Shown here piece after piece: positions 23,182-34,393 of a DNA stretch of 64,000 nucleotides (within the stretch, counting starts at the first letter, position 1; every line of letters begins with the position of its first letter). The translations under genes and the position numbers were made by a program. The DNA comes from Piper betle (lineage: Eukaryota > Streptophyta > Magnoliopsida > Piperales > Piperaceae), in contig JAURVB010012664.1 of NCBI GenBank assembly GCA_033002965.1, forward strand, positions 42,908 through 106,907, read 5' to 3'. A model generated the notes under the pieces. The model was not told the DNA's origin. It saw nothing but the letters and a program-made list of their open reading frames with translations, and ran no database searches.

Positions 23182-24118
23182 GGTAACACCCCATTTGTCG
23201 GTCCAAAGGTGGACCGAAGTGCGATGTTATAATTTGGAAAACTATTTGCTTGACTACTCTCGTACAAAATTTAGGGAAGCAGATCTCAACCCTCGAGGAG
23301 GCGTAAGACGGGCAACCTTGCAGGGTTTCATCATTTATGCATGTTATTTATACTAGCATAGAGAGACTCTTAAACTTAAGGATTCTATATGATCACCCAT
23401 TGCCACAACAGAGGTAGAACCTCCCCTGCGACTATAAGTGGTGACTTTAAAAATACTGATGATCACTTTCAACTGTAGAAGAGGTGAACCCCGGCTACAG
23501 TTTTAAGATTGCATGCTGCGACATGAACTTTTTCTTATTACTTAGTTCAAGTGATTCATTACATTTCTTAATTTTTTATATGTGGATGAATGAAGAGAAT
23601 TTGAACAAGGGTCGTTGTTGCCTTTTCCACATACCCAACATGTGCAAGAAAATAAAATAATTAAACACAACATCATCAGATGTCAGGGCATCAAACCCTA
23701 ATACCCAGACTTCAAATGGGTCTTTAAGCAGTGTGAACCGTATGCTCCTCCTACCCACATTTCTTTATCAGACACTCACACAGCTACAACAAATATATTT
23801 CTGCATACCTGGTAAGCTCCTCATCGTGTTCTAGGACTTTGAGGCTTATACCTTGCAGAAAATAGTTAGAGTGCCCCAAAGTGTGTCTGCATCACAATAA
23901 TAATGTAATGATATATGAAACACACGTGCACTACAATAATCAACTGACTTATCCCGAATCATACAAGTTCATAAAACTTCAGGGCTTATTCTCGTAACAT
24001 ACTACATATCAATTTCATATCATCTCAGTAATTAACACAAATACAACATGAAATCCCCCGCCATGAGCCGCTTGATCCATCTGCCTTCATCGGTCAAAAG
24101 ACTAAACCCCTACATATA

Positions 24119-24313
24119 TTAGAGAAAAACATCAACAATCAATGAATTGATTACTAGTCCTGTAGAGACTAGGAATATAACATTACTGGCAAATTGGTAT
24201 CTGAACATCCTCAAAAAATTTGTAGAAACTTCTAGAATTATACAGGGTGGTAAGCGAAGGCCGATGAGGCCACATATCATATCATAATTGCTTACAAATG
24301 TAAAGACATTCAT
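24119..24313 (-). other. Small ORF (64 aa) homologous to 16318-16515
   Basis: Hydrophobic product sharing the C-terminal block FLVSTGLVINSLIVD with the other LTR-B copy. No known domain. Listed only because both diverged copies keep the frame open. Confidence 0.25.
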
Positions 24314-26404
24314 TTATCGCTTACACCCTCACATCTTATATATATCACCCACCACAGTACACATGTGGCTCGGAACCAATGTGCCACAACATTCGAAAAT
24401 GTGCTGCATTTGTAGTACCCTATGTATATTGCACCATCTGCATATCTCTATGCCGCTCACTCTTTTATTGATAGAATCTGTAAAAATGCACGTAGTTATA
24501 TAATATGCTTAGGGAAGAGGCTTGTATCATATATTTTTAGAACTTCAGTTCAATAACCAACAAAGGATCTGATCCTTGCACTTTTATTAAACTTACGATA
24601 AAATATGACTAAATGGCCTGGTATCAGAGGGATTTGATAAAATGCAGTCGGCACCACCCTATCGTTTAAAATGCAATTAAATATGACATTCAAGAGCCAA
24701 ACATAAGGGTGAAGCAAGAGAGTTGTACGGACCTAGATGAGTGGAGCCTTGTGTCCTAAATCGATGAGCTCAACCCACGTAACCTAACAGATAATGGAAT
24801 CCGAATCATAATTGGATCACACCAGCACACAAGATGAGGCAAAACCTCCACACATGTACAATATATAAGACTGAATTAACTTACTTATTTTACTTAGAGA
24901 TGAGTTAAACCTCATTAGATAGTTTAATTTAAGGTTTGAGGTTACAATTCTACTTAGTGCATGATTTTGTACTTAGGGTTTTATCGTCAGATTGGATGAT
25001 TTTTTGGACAAACCAAATGGTATTCGATTAAGCTAAAATTTAAACCTCTAGTTCTAGACACCCTAAGGGTATGTCATAAATATTAACAAGTGATAATATG
25101 TGGATTATCATGTTAATTGAACTTAATTAAGGTTGGATTAATGTGCTCTGAACAATTCCCCCCCCCCCCATCACTACATAGCAAATTTCAAAATTTCAAC
25201 CCATAGGCCTGAGAAGTACAAATGGGCGTGGATTAATTGGAATAGTTTTATAACACTCAAAAATTTATCCCATTAATATTTCAGCTCCAATTTTCTTTTA
25301 ATTGGGCATGGGTAATCTTTCTAATCTTGATTTCTGATTTAGTGATTTCTGCAATTTACCCAACCAGATTAGAATTAGAAATTTCTACTAAATTACTTAC
25401 ATACCCAAATGCTCCAAAACTTTACAAAGACAATATTATGACACTTAGTAAAGTCTGTAATTTATTATATAATTTTCCCATATATGAATATATTTTCCAC
25501 AGATTTTTCAATTGAAATCATAGAAACAAGATTATAAACTTAGATCCTGTGTACTCCAAAAATCTGATCCAATTAACCATTGGAATGAATTTTGTTTCAC
25601 TCCAAAATTTTAAGGGCTATATAAAATAATTATTGGTTTATTAGGTAATTTGATATAGATTTTTATATGATCTAATTATTAACCAAGCATTTAACTAAAC
25701 ACACAACACATAACACACCAGATGCACACAATGTTTCATTAGTTTTGTAAAAAAGGTCTTAGTTGAGGTAATTTTAGTACGGTAAATTTATGATATTAAG
25801 ATCACAATATGCTTAACAGATGATCATAAGATATATCATAAAATTAAAATCATATCAATGTGTAAAAATTAGGGAAATGGGCGATTAGGTCACTAGAACC
25901 TTTAAAGCTACAACCTTAATTTAATTTTGGACCTTTTCATGGTCATTCATGCCAAATCAGTCAACATGCTCAACATATAACTTGTAGATATATGTCTTTA
26001 TGGTCAACTAATGCAGATCTGGACACACAAATGATACAAAAATCATAACTATTTATCTATGCATGAGAACGACGTGAAACTACCTCTCAAAATTCTTTGA
26101 GAGGATATCTACAAGGTAAAAATTCAATAAAAATGTAAACAACAACATCCATACACAAAACAGCAAACCAAAGAAGAACCATCAAACAAAACCGGGAAAA
26201 AACATACCTTCAACGGTTCAAGGGGAAGTCACTTGGAGTTTTCCCACTTCAAGTCCTTCAACCCTTGAAAGAAGATCAAATTGGAAGGCCAAGGAAGGAT
26301 AAAGAGAGCTCAAAGAGTGGAGAAGAAGGTTGGGAGAAGGAGAGGGACGTTGAGGGTGAGTGGAGTGGTTGGGTTGGAGTGGTAAGGTGAGGATGAGGGT
26401 GGGG

Positions 26405-26411
26405 TTTTATA
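26405..26411 (-). promoter_or_regulatory. TATA box of the inverted LTR-B
   Basis: TATAAAA on the minus strand, followed by CCCC and preceded by a CTT-rich tract, at the position equivalent to 14173-14179. Confidence 0.55.
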
Positions 26412-27012
26412 AAAAAGAGGGTGGTTGGTTAGGTGATGTCATAGGCATGGGTGCCGCACCTAATGAGGTGTGTTGGGATTTAAAATTTAAGAAGAAAAAG
26501 TGGGAAAAGATTTTGTGGCATATAAAATAAATAAATAAATACAACACGGAACAATTCCAAAAATACGGCAAGTCACGGGCGTAAGGGCGCTTCGACAATG
26601 TCTTGGCGTCTATGGTCTAAACGTGAGCATTAAATTCAAACTTTGTTTGGGTGTGAGGGTGCTGGCTTTATGCTTGTTGCGTCCAGTCCTCATTTGCATT
26701 ATTTTAGGTTTTTCCACTGGAAACACGTGAAATAAACAAAACCACAACACATGAAAAGTGACTAGACACACAGGGGACTCGGTTGTAAGGTCTAACTAGA
26801 CTTGACTTGACTGAACTGAATCACAAAAAACAAATGGTCAAACACATAGCTTTTGATGGGGGCAACAGATCCAAAGGAGCTAAGGCTTGGGCAACTCATA
26901 CATACCTAGAGACCATACATAAATACATGGCAAAATGGCCGAATAAGCAACTTGAACTGGGTCACAACCAAACCGAAATTAAAACCACTGGGCAAAAAGC
27001 CTGGGTTTTATA

Positions 27013-27209
27013 TTGCCCATGTGGCCCGAGCTTGATTTGAGTCTTAGATCTTCATTTGATTGAGTTTAAGGTTTCAAGGCCTGTTTAGCTTTCTTGCCTT
27101 GATTCATATCCATAGAGTCACTTTTAGGCCTTGGATTAGTTTTGACTTTTGTCATTGTCATTCCAAGCTTTCTGCGCGCGCGCACACATACACACACACA
27201 CACACACTT

Positions 27210-27245
<36 letters not shown>

Positions 27246-29401
27246 TATACTCTTGGTGGAACTAGACCCCCTAGTTAGCATGACGACTAGATTGCGCAAC
27301 GAGGCAAGATCGGATTTTCCACCCAAGCACCGCCTCCACTTTGAGCCGCCACCTGCTACCCGCTGGCCACTAGGAAAGTACCACCGTTACCACCTCGTGG
27401 TCGACAATCGACCTAGGCCCAACTTCGCCTTGTTCACTGCTGGAGACGATGTTTTCTTCACCGATTTCCACTGTACATGCCATCTTTTGGGGTGTTTCCG
27501 GTGCTGGCAAGGCCGACTACCCAAATAGCTTGCACTCACCTAGATCTATAATTTGAGACTAGCCTCGACCTCTTCCATGGCCTCAATTGCCACCCGCGAC
27601 TTGCACTTTCTTGGCGTCATTTTTGTCTCCTTTCGGCCATGTTCAGGCTACTTGCTGGCCGGGCACCACCGACCATCACCCTAGATGGCTTCCCCTTGCC
27701 GAGGCTAAACTTTTGAGACCACCCTCGTCCCTGGCCATGGCCGCGGTCGATGTTGGCTATGTCTCCTTACTCGCCAGCGATTTTGCTCCTTTCCGGCCAT
27801 TTTCCAGCCAATTGGTGGTCAGACATCGTCGGTCACCACTACCAACACCTTCCCCTTGTCATCCTCTATCGATTGTGATTGGCGGTAGCACCGGCCATGG
27901 CGTTGTGGGTGTTTTCTGGTGATGGGCATTGGCCGCCAATTTGGTGTCCGCTCACCCTGTTCGTGTTTGCCTAACTGCGCTCGTGTTTGATTGTCAACTA
28001 GTCTTGTTCATGTCCACCATCTGTGTTCGCATCCAACCCAACTCAATCCAGTTCTAGGAGCTAACTTAGCTGAGTCACCTGGGCTCGATTCTGATTGACT
28101 CGCCCAATTGACCCAACATGCATTTCTAACTCATTATCAGCCCGTTTTCGGTTGTTTTTTGACCATTTTCGGTGATTAAAGAATCTTTATATTAGTTTAG
28201 ACACATATTTAAATTATTTAGCATATATTGATGTTATGAATGTTTTTGTTTATTTTTTATTTATTTATTTATTCACAATTATTTATTTCTTTTTATTTAC
28301 ATGTTTGTCATACATGATGCATATTTATATGATTATTTTTTATTATTGATAATATATTTACTTATTAATATTAATCTTATTCATGTTTATACAATTTTAT
28401 TTTTTAATTAATTTTTATTTATCTATTTGTTTGTTTGCGCGTATGTTATTATTTTTTTATGTTGAATTATATATTCTTGTATTTGAAAGCTATACTATTA
28501 TTATTCCTGATTAATTGATATTAACTATTAATTAATTAATTAATTTATCAAATTATCTATTTATTTATTTTTATTGACTCACATGTATGTTGATAATTAT
28601 TCATGTTTAGTCGTATATTTAGTTGGTGTTATTTATATTATTATTACTACTTATTATTTATTAATTTTCTTGATGTTATTTACTCACTATTATTTTAATA
28701 TTTTTATTTTATTTTATTTTTGACTTATTATTTATTTATTTGTTTATTGTTTGCACATGTTTTGTTTTGCGTGCCATGTTTTGAGTTGTATATTCATTTG
28801 TTTTGCATTGTTTGTGATTGTGATGTTATTCTTAAAGTGAGTACACACCACGATCATACATAATATAGAGTTATTCTTTTACTTAGTTGGGGGTTCCGAT
28901 GTAGATTCAAGAGTCCTACTTGTGTCGATGCACTTGGAGCTTGAACCATAGGTTCATTAGGACTCTTCTTAGTTTTATCACTTTAGTCTATTGTAGATTT
29001 GATTCCAGATTATAGGCCGTGTTGAGTGGCTATTTCATCGGACCCAACTTAACACAGATCATTTACACACATTTTAGTATTGTGATTAATAAACCTCGAG
29101 GATAAAATCTCTCGTGATGTTTTCGAACTTAACTCCACCTTATGTTACCTATCGGCCTACTTATAGGATTCCCTTCTCAACCCTATATATAGTTTTCATC
29201 GGATTTCAGTGAGCCGATAGTTGGTTTATTTGACCTTGCAAAGACAATGAGCAGGTGCATACGTGGGTCATAACGTGCTTTGGATTAGTGAGGGGCAGTT
29301 CATTCCTGGCAGATCCTAACATCTTTACATCTTGAGCTTCTTCACACCCGGAGAGGCTGCTAAACGAGTGAGCAACTTGTGGTATCAAAGGGTACTGAAA
29401 G
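27013..29401 (+). mobile_element. LTR-A copy, segment 2 of 3
   Basis: Resumes the copy cut at 23181 ('ttgcccatgtggcccgagcttg'). Then the 'gagtcacttttaggccttgg' block, an AC/TA microsatellite, a GC-rich core (27290-27950), 'cattttcggtgattaaagaatc' (28164-28185), a TTTATTTATT tract (28240-28770), 'cccaacttaacacagatc' (29042-29059), a TATA-like 'ccctatatatag' (29181-29192) and 'gagaggctgctaaac', ending at the hAT target site ACTGAAAG (29394-29401). The 128- and 111-codon ORFs in the GC core are not conserved and have no domain. Confidence 0.76.
27175..27245. repeat. (GC)n/(AC)n/(TA)n compound microsatellite
   Basis: A short GC run, about 25 AC units with two interruptions, then TA units. It sits at the LTR-A position that is a pure TA run in 5898-5952 and 54040-54083. 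Confidence 0.92.
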
Positions 29402-29958
29402 AAGGGTTGCTAAACGAGTGAGCAAGTCGAGCTTACCTTGTGCTCGAACTCGACTTGAATAGCTCGAAGTTCGTTCGAACTCAATTCGAGACCTAATGAG
29501 TTTTGAGCATGTAACTCAAAATTGACTCGAATATTTCTGATATTGTTCGAGCTCGACTTGAGTTCGAATACACTTAGATTGTTCAATTTTAAGGAGCTCA
29601 AAATCCGCTCGTTTGGAAGCTCGAAACTAGCTTGTTTAGGAGATCGAAACTAGCTCGATCATAAGCTCGAAAGTAGCTTGTTTTGGAGAAAAATATATAA
29701 TTATAGAGATTAAAAATTAATAGAAAGATAGTCTATCAATATATTTATATAAATTACCTCAATAATAAAAGGTCTTTTTAAGTTTCAACCTATGTTTTAA
29801 TTTTTTTTATAAAATACCTAAGATACCATTCAATTCTAAAAAAGAAAAGGAGAGGAAAGGAGGGAAAGGTTGGCGCTCCATGACTCTTCCAATGTGTTCT
29901 TAAAATTATTTTGGGAAATGTACAAGGAAATTAGTGAAAGCTATAAAATGGCTTTTAC

Positions 29959-31152
29959 CCCAAATAGGTCTTTGTCAGGTACTTGAGTTAATGGCTTGCA
30001 AAATTTGTTTTTGTCAGCGGTCAATAATTAGCTGTATCCCTGCAAAACATTAAAAAATTCACTTGAGTGGAAAAGGGAGTTCAGCAAATCTCCCTGAATA
30101 ATTTTGCAAATGGAAATCAATTTTTAGAACAAAACCACAAAAACACTTACCAAAAGATGTAATGAAGTTCAAGTACTACCTCTGCAAGTGCTCGGGATAA
30201 TACATTTGCAGAGATTCAAGATCTCGTTTAATATTATGGCCCACAAGAATCATAGACTTTCCACCTTGTAAGCGCATTTTCCACAATGCGTTTCCATTCT
30301 GCAATATCTCCTCAATTCTTTCTCGCACTTCCTTGAATGGAAAGACATTCTTCAGATGATCCTCCTTTATGCCTGCCACGTCATAACTGAATTATGCAAT
30401 TCAAAACATAGAGAGATGTCGACAAACTACGGGATGTGTTTCATACAAGAACAACACCAAACTTAGTATTAGAGATCAAGAATATGTATTTAAATTTACA
30501 ATGGTAGCAGTATGCATGAATATTCTGAGCTTGATAACAGAAACTGCAGTAAAGAATAATAGAAACGCGTGTACCTGAAATCTGTGACAGGAATTTCAGT
30601 CCTGACATTAGAGTGAAAAACCAAATTTTCATCTTCATCAACCAAGCACACCCTGGCACAAAGATCAAGATTCCCATCACTTCCACCACCCACCTTTTGA
30701 AAGTCAAGAGCTAAAACTCCGCCACTTTCAATCCCATGACATTCGTCCACTAAACCTAATTCACCGCCACAGCCAAGAGAAGGAACCTTGCTGTACATCT
30801 GAAAGTATTTCTAATCAGACTCTAGGAAACCTCATTTTTTCCCAAAGAACAAAACACGATAATTCGATTCGTTTTCTTTCATAAATGCAAGAATTCAAAA
30901 CAATAGCGCAGAAAAGCAGAAAAATTTTAATGCAACAAAAACACACAGTTTATTTAAATTATAAAGCTCAAAAGGAACAAGAAACTTACAGAAGTTTCAG
31001 GAGACGTGCGGCAAGAATCTTCATGCACAGTCAAAGCAGCTAGGCTATCAAACACATTCATGCAAAGTGTACAGCCTCGGTCATCGAAAATTTTGGAGCA
31101 ACTAGCTTTAGATAAAGGACATTCATGACAAAAATCAAAACAACAAACATTG

Positions 31153-31190
<38 letters not shown>

Positions 31191-31660
31191 CAAACTTACA
31201 AAACAACAGAGTAGAACAAAAGCCTACCGAGTACTAACACTAGGTAAAATGTGATAGCACAACTATAAGAAAAGAATAATCTTTTCCATCATGCAGTATA
31301 CTTAAGTATTGTATCATACTTGTACCAGTGAGATGCTCCCTGAGAGATTCAAAAGACTTGCAGTGCTTCCCACAGACACCACATTTGTGGTCATGAACCG
31401 AATGCCCAGAAACTCGAACATGGTCCATGAAGTGGTCCTGTCTTTTGTACCGCTTGAAGCATGCTAGGCACTTCCTCCAACTACAAATCGACAAGCAGTA
31501 CGTTTCAGGTCTTTACACATGACGAGGAGGTCTAAGAAGAAGAAAATGCAAATAATGAAGGAGAGGTGAAATGAACACACCTCCTGGTCAAGGGTTTCTG
31601 GTCGGTGGCGGTGCCGCCAGCGGCCAGGTCGCCAGCAGTGATGGTGGCGTCGGGTGGAGG
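29959..31660 (-). pseudogene. Captured C2H2 zinc-finger / DEDD-type exonuclease gene, inactivated
   Basis: Six exon remnants can be traced on the minus strand with consistent phases: 31581-31660 (exon 1, no ATG), 31326-31480 (two C2H2 fingers, CLACF...H...H and CGVCGKHCKSFESLREH), 30990-31120 (RGCTLCMNVFDS...H...C finger-like), 30575-30798 (ExoI region, ALDFQKVGGGSDGNLDLCAR), 30180-30386 (ILVGHNIKRDLESLQ, ExoII region) and 29959-30039 (DTANY, then KTN...LKYLTKTYLG). The architecture is that of plant RNA exonuclease 4/ISG20-like proteins with N-terminal fingers, which trim RNA in the nucleus. Damage: no in-frame ATG, exon 3 acceptor AG changed to AT (31121-31122), stops TGA at 30021-30023 and TAA at 29988-29990, and no trace of the last exon with the third catalytic block. 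The ExoI Asp-x-Glu reads D-F-Q. Introns are retained, so capture was from genomic DNA. Confidence 0.82.
31160..31186. repeat. (TA)n microsatellite in intron 2 of the exonuclease pseudogene
   Basis: About 13 TA units, lying upstream (in gene direction) of the mutated exon 3 acceptor. Confidence 0.88.
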
Positions 31661-31739
31661 TGATGAGGGGAAGGTGAAAGGTTAGGAAGAATAAAAAAGG
31701 TGAAAGTAAAAGATGAAAGGTGAAAAGTGAAAGGGTGGG

Positions 31740-32270
31740 TGGACGTGACAATAATGACAATTTCGTAATTAAAACTTTACTCAGATTGAGTCAATAATTA
31801 TAAAATAAATTTAAAAAATATAAAATAAAATATAATAAATTTTAATAAAATATTGTACACCTAATGATCGTCTAATAACATGTTCTAATTCTACCAACCC
31901 ATCCAAAATACTAACTCACAAGTCCTAACATGATAAACGACTTAAATCTAATTTGTTGATGGTAGAAGGATCCAGTCGGCCATAGCGGTCGTGGCAGCGG
32001 CGGCCAGTGGAAGAGGGTGACCGAGTGAGGAAGAGAGGAGCTTTGGGAGAATCACGTATACATGCATGGGTAGTTTTTAAAATAAAACTTGACTCGCTCC
32101 CAACTCGAGTTAATAATATTAAAATAAATCTCAAAAATAGTAATTAATATATAATAAAATCAAATAAAATGTGATACACTTAATAATCATATAATAGCAT
32201 GTTCTAACTCTACCAACCTACCCAAAATACTAGCTAATGCATCCTAACGCGATAAAAGATGCTTTTAAAA
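31740..32270 (-). repeat. Two direct copies of an internal LTR-A fragment
   Basis: 31762-31960 and 32085-32270 each match 2650-2850: a 'ttgactcg...gactcgagt' start, an AT-rich tract, then 'catgttctaa(t/c)tctaccaacc' and 'atcctaacgcgataaa'. Between them is a short GC-rich piece (31960-32050) like the LTR-A core. They abut the 5' end of the pseudogene and probably replaced its start codon and promoter. Confidence 0.6.
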
Positions 32271-32914
32271 GCTTAATTCTTTTTGCGCAATTTTAAAAAA
32301 GCTTAGTTCTTTTCTATTCAATTTGAAATTTTTGTACCTCTTAAATCTTTTAGACATTCTTGACGTAGAATTTTTTTAAAATTTTATATATGTATTTTTA
32401 TCCTAGTAATGAACTGTAAATCTTTTCACTATCTTATCTGTATTTTTGGTGGTTTGTCTCTTGTATAAGCCATAACATGCATAATTTGTTAACCTTACAT
32501 TTTTAATTGATTAAGCAATGATAAACAATTAAATTGTTGTGGCAGAGATTTTTTATAGCTAGCAAATTCATGTTAATTAAAATTAATTTTTGTTCTTCTA
32601 TTATAGTAAAACTATTTTTTAGAATTTATATTAATAGTCAATAATAAGATTTATCTACAATTTTAAATATGTTCTGAGTAGGTAAGTGACATTATGTATA
32701 TTATTATATTATATTATTAAGTCAAATTTGAGTCATGCTACGAGTTGAGTTCGAGTTATAACCGAGTCGAACATTACCTTGCTCAAACTTGACTCGTAGG
32801 ATTAAAGTTTGAATATATTTCAAGCTTGAGCATTTAAACATCGAGTTTTGAGTCTAGTCGAGTCGAGCCGATTGCCAAATACTCACAAACTAGCTCGCTC
32901 AATTAGTAGCCCAA

Positions 32915-33499
32915 ATTGAAAGTGACTACGAGAGAGTACTTAGTCTTTGTGCTCTTGCCTAGGAGTTATATGGAGGTATCAAGGGGGCTTAGGATAGGTA
33001 TTTTTCCCTGAGAGTGGGACCAATTATTGTGAAGAGAGATATTTGCTAAGAATGACATAGTACGAGTTCAATTCGGGATTTTATCAAGTTTGTAACTTGA
33101 TGGCTCCTTAGTATATGCCCTTTGAGTATCCCATAGAGATTATATACTATTTTTCTTTCCTCGTGGAAATCATTTTCTACTTGTCTGTTTGTATTAGTTA
33201 TTTTCATGACCGATGACATTCGTTAGTAGCATTTTTTATTATATATATAGGTCTTGTATTCCTATATGTTGAGCCGGGGATAGATAGATGCTACACATAG
33301 GAACTCATTTTTCTTTCATTCTTTTGTTTGTATTGACGTGTTATCATATATATTTAGTAATGTCTTCCATCTATTCTCGTAAAGTGAAGAAGGTTATTTT
33401 GATCTATTTATCATTCTTGAGTATAGATATATACATAATTCGATTCGACCATAATAATTCTAATCTTGTTTTTAGATGAATAAGAATCGAGGTGTTATA
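32915..33499 (+). mobile_element. LTR-A copy, segment 3 of 3 (3' end)
   Basis: Resumes at 'attgaaagtgactacgagag', with 'ggagttatatggaggtatcaa' (32961-32981), an acceptor-like 'atatatatag' (33241-33250), 'gatagatgctacacatagg' and the terminus GAGGTGTTATA at 33499 (CA mutated to TA). The next bases are CATAT against CATGT at the 5' flank, a one-mismatch target duplication. Confidence 0.76.
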
Positions 33500-33610
33500 C
33501 ATATTTGACTCAAACTTGACTCGATTCATACCCTTTTGAGCTCAACTCAAACTTAAATAAATGCTTGAGTAAAGTTGAACTCGACTTGACTTCTCAATTA
33601 GCACACCTAG
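33500..33610. mobile_element. Right half of the hAT-like element split at 22816
   Basis: 'tttgactcaaacttgactcg' subterminal words, ending 'ctcaattagcacacctag', the complement of CTAGGTGTGCTAATTGAG. Paired with the left end at 22431. Confidence 0.58.
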
Positions 33611-34393
33611 ACAGACATGGTTACCATAGGCCTTGGGTGGATGGCTTCACTTTGACTATATATATTAAAAGTATTAAAGGAGTAGGGTGGCCTAGCACAA
33701 AAAGGAGGCACATTATTGGTATCACAAGGTCAATTGAAAATCGCAATTTGCCATTCCCCTTCCTTTTGACCATTGAAATATTTTATTATAAAGAAAATTT
33801 TGTATTAGATATGAAAATATTTTTATTATTAATTTAATTAAATGTGAATTAAAATATCGCAATTTTCAAAAAATAATCGAATTTAAAATAAATTAAAATT
33901 TAAAAAATATTATAAGTTATAATAATACGAAGATATAAATCACATTGAAGAATGTGAACAGTACGTGATAATTTTTTGAGCAGCAAGCGCTCCGCCAGCC
34001 ATTCATACTTTAAAAACTTGATTGAAGTGTTCGTATGATAGGCATGGCGTATCTACTTTCTAATAGCTGCAAAGGTGGTCACGACATAGAGCTCCGGCGA
34101 GGCGGCAAAGGCTTCAAGAGTTGATATCTGCTAGAAAGCTTCAGGAGAAGGGCAGACAACATGGGGTATGGCGACGTCAAGCAGCATGCATGACCAGAAA
34201 GAAACCTTCTTCGTTCCGAGTTTCTCAAAAACCAAGGAAACTTATTTATAGCCGTGGGCGGTCCGTAAAATCTGTAAAAATCTCAGCTTTCCTTAATTTT
34301 GTTACAATAAAAAGATTCAACGAATTACACCTATTTTTCTAGACTAACGTTTCTTCAATTTTTAATCCGATTACCTTTTGGAATATGGGCCTA
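33611..34393. other. Unassigned intergenic DNA
   Basis: AT-rich to 33960, then mixed composition with short ORFs (33565-33837, 34121-34342) lacking any domain. No gene is supported. Confidence 0.4.

Larger units (their letters stand above)
23182..27012 (-). mobile_element. Solo LTR-B, minus strand, with TSD TTGCC and decayed termini
   Basis: On the plus strand it runs GGTAACACCCC...GGGTTTTATA: both terminal dinucleotides are mutated (TG to GG, and CA to TA). The flanks 23177-23181 and 27013-27017 are both TTGCC, and joining them restores the LTR-A sequence seen at 7860-7920. It aligns end to end with 13587-17454, including 'tttgccatgtatttatgtatgg' (minus) near the 5' end, the TATA box, the small ORF and the 3' segment. 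Length is 3,831 bp. Confidence 0.87.
29402..32914. mobile_element. hAT-like element carrying a captured exonuclease gene (Pack-type)
   Basis: Left end AAGGGTTGCTAAACGAGTG; right end, read inward, TTGGGCTACTAATTGAGCG. The flanks are ACTGAAAG (29394-29401) and ATTGAAAG (32915-32922), an 8-bp target duplication with one mismatch, as expected for hAT. Removing 29402-32922 rejoins the LTR-A cassette ('gggtactgaaag' to 'tgactacgagagagtac'). Subterminal regions are rich in 'gctcga' and 'gagtcgag' words. A related end lies at 63574-64000 and aligns with the right end for about 250 bp. No transposase is present. The cargo is the exonuclease pseudogene (29959-31660) and two LTR-A fragments. Confidence 0.72.

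Noticed and set aside
27066..27326. 86-codon minus-strand ORF with Cys/Val repeats
   Set aside because: Translation of the (AC)n microsatellite.
30441..30707. 88-codon minus-strand ORF
   Set aside because: Alternative frame over exon 4 of the exonuclease pseudogene.
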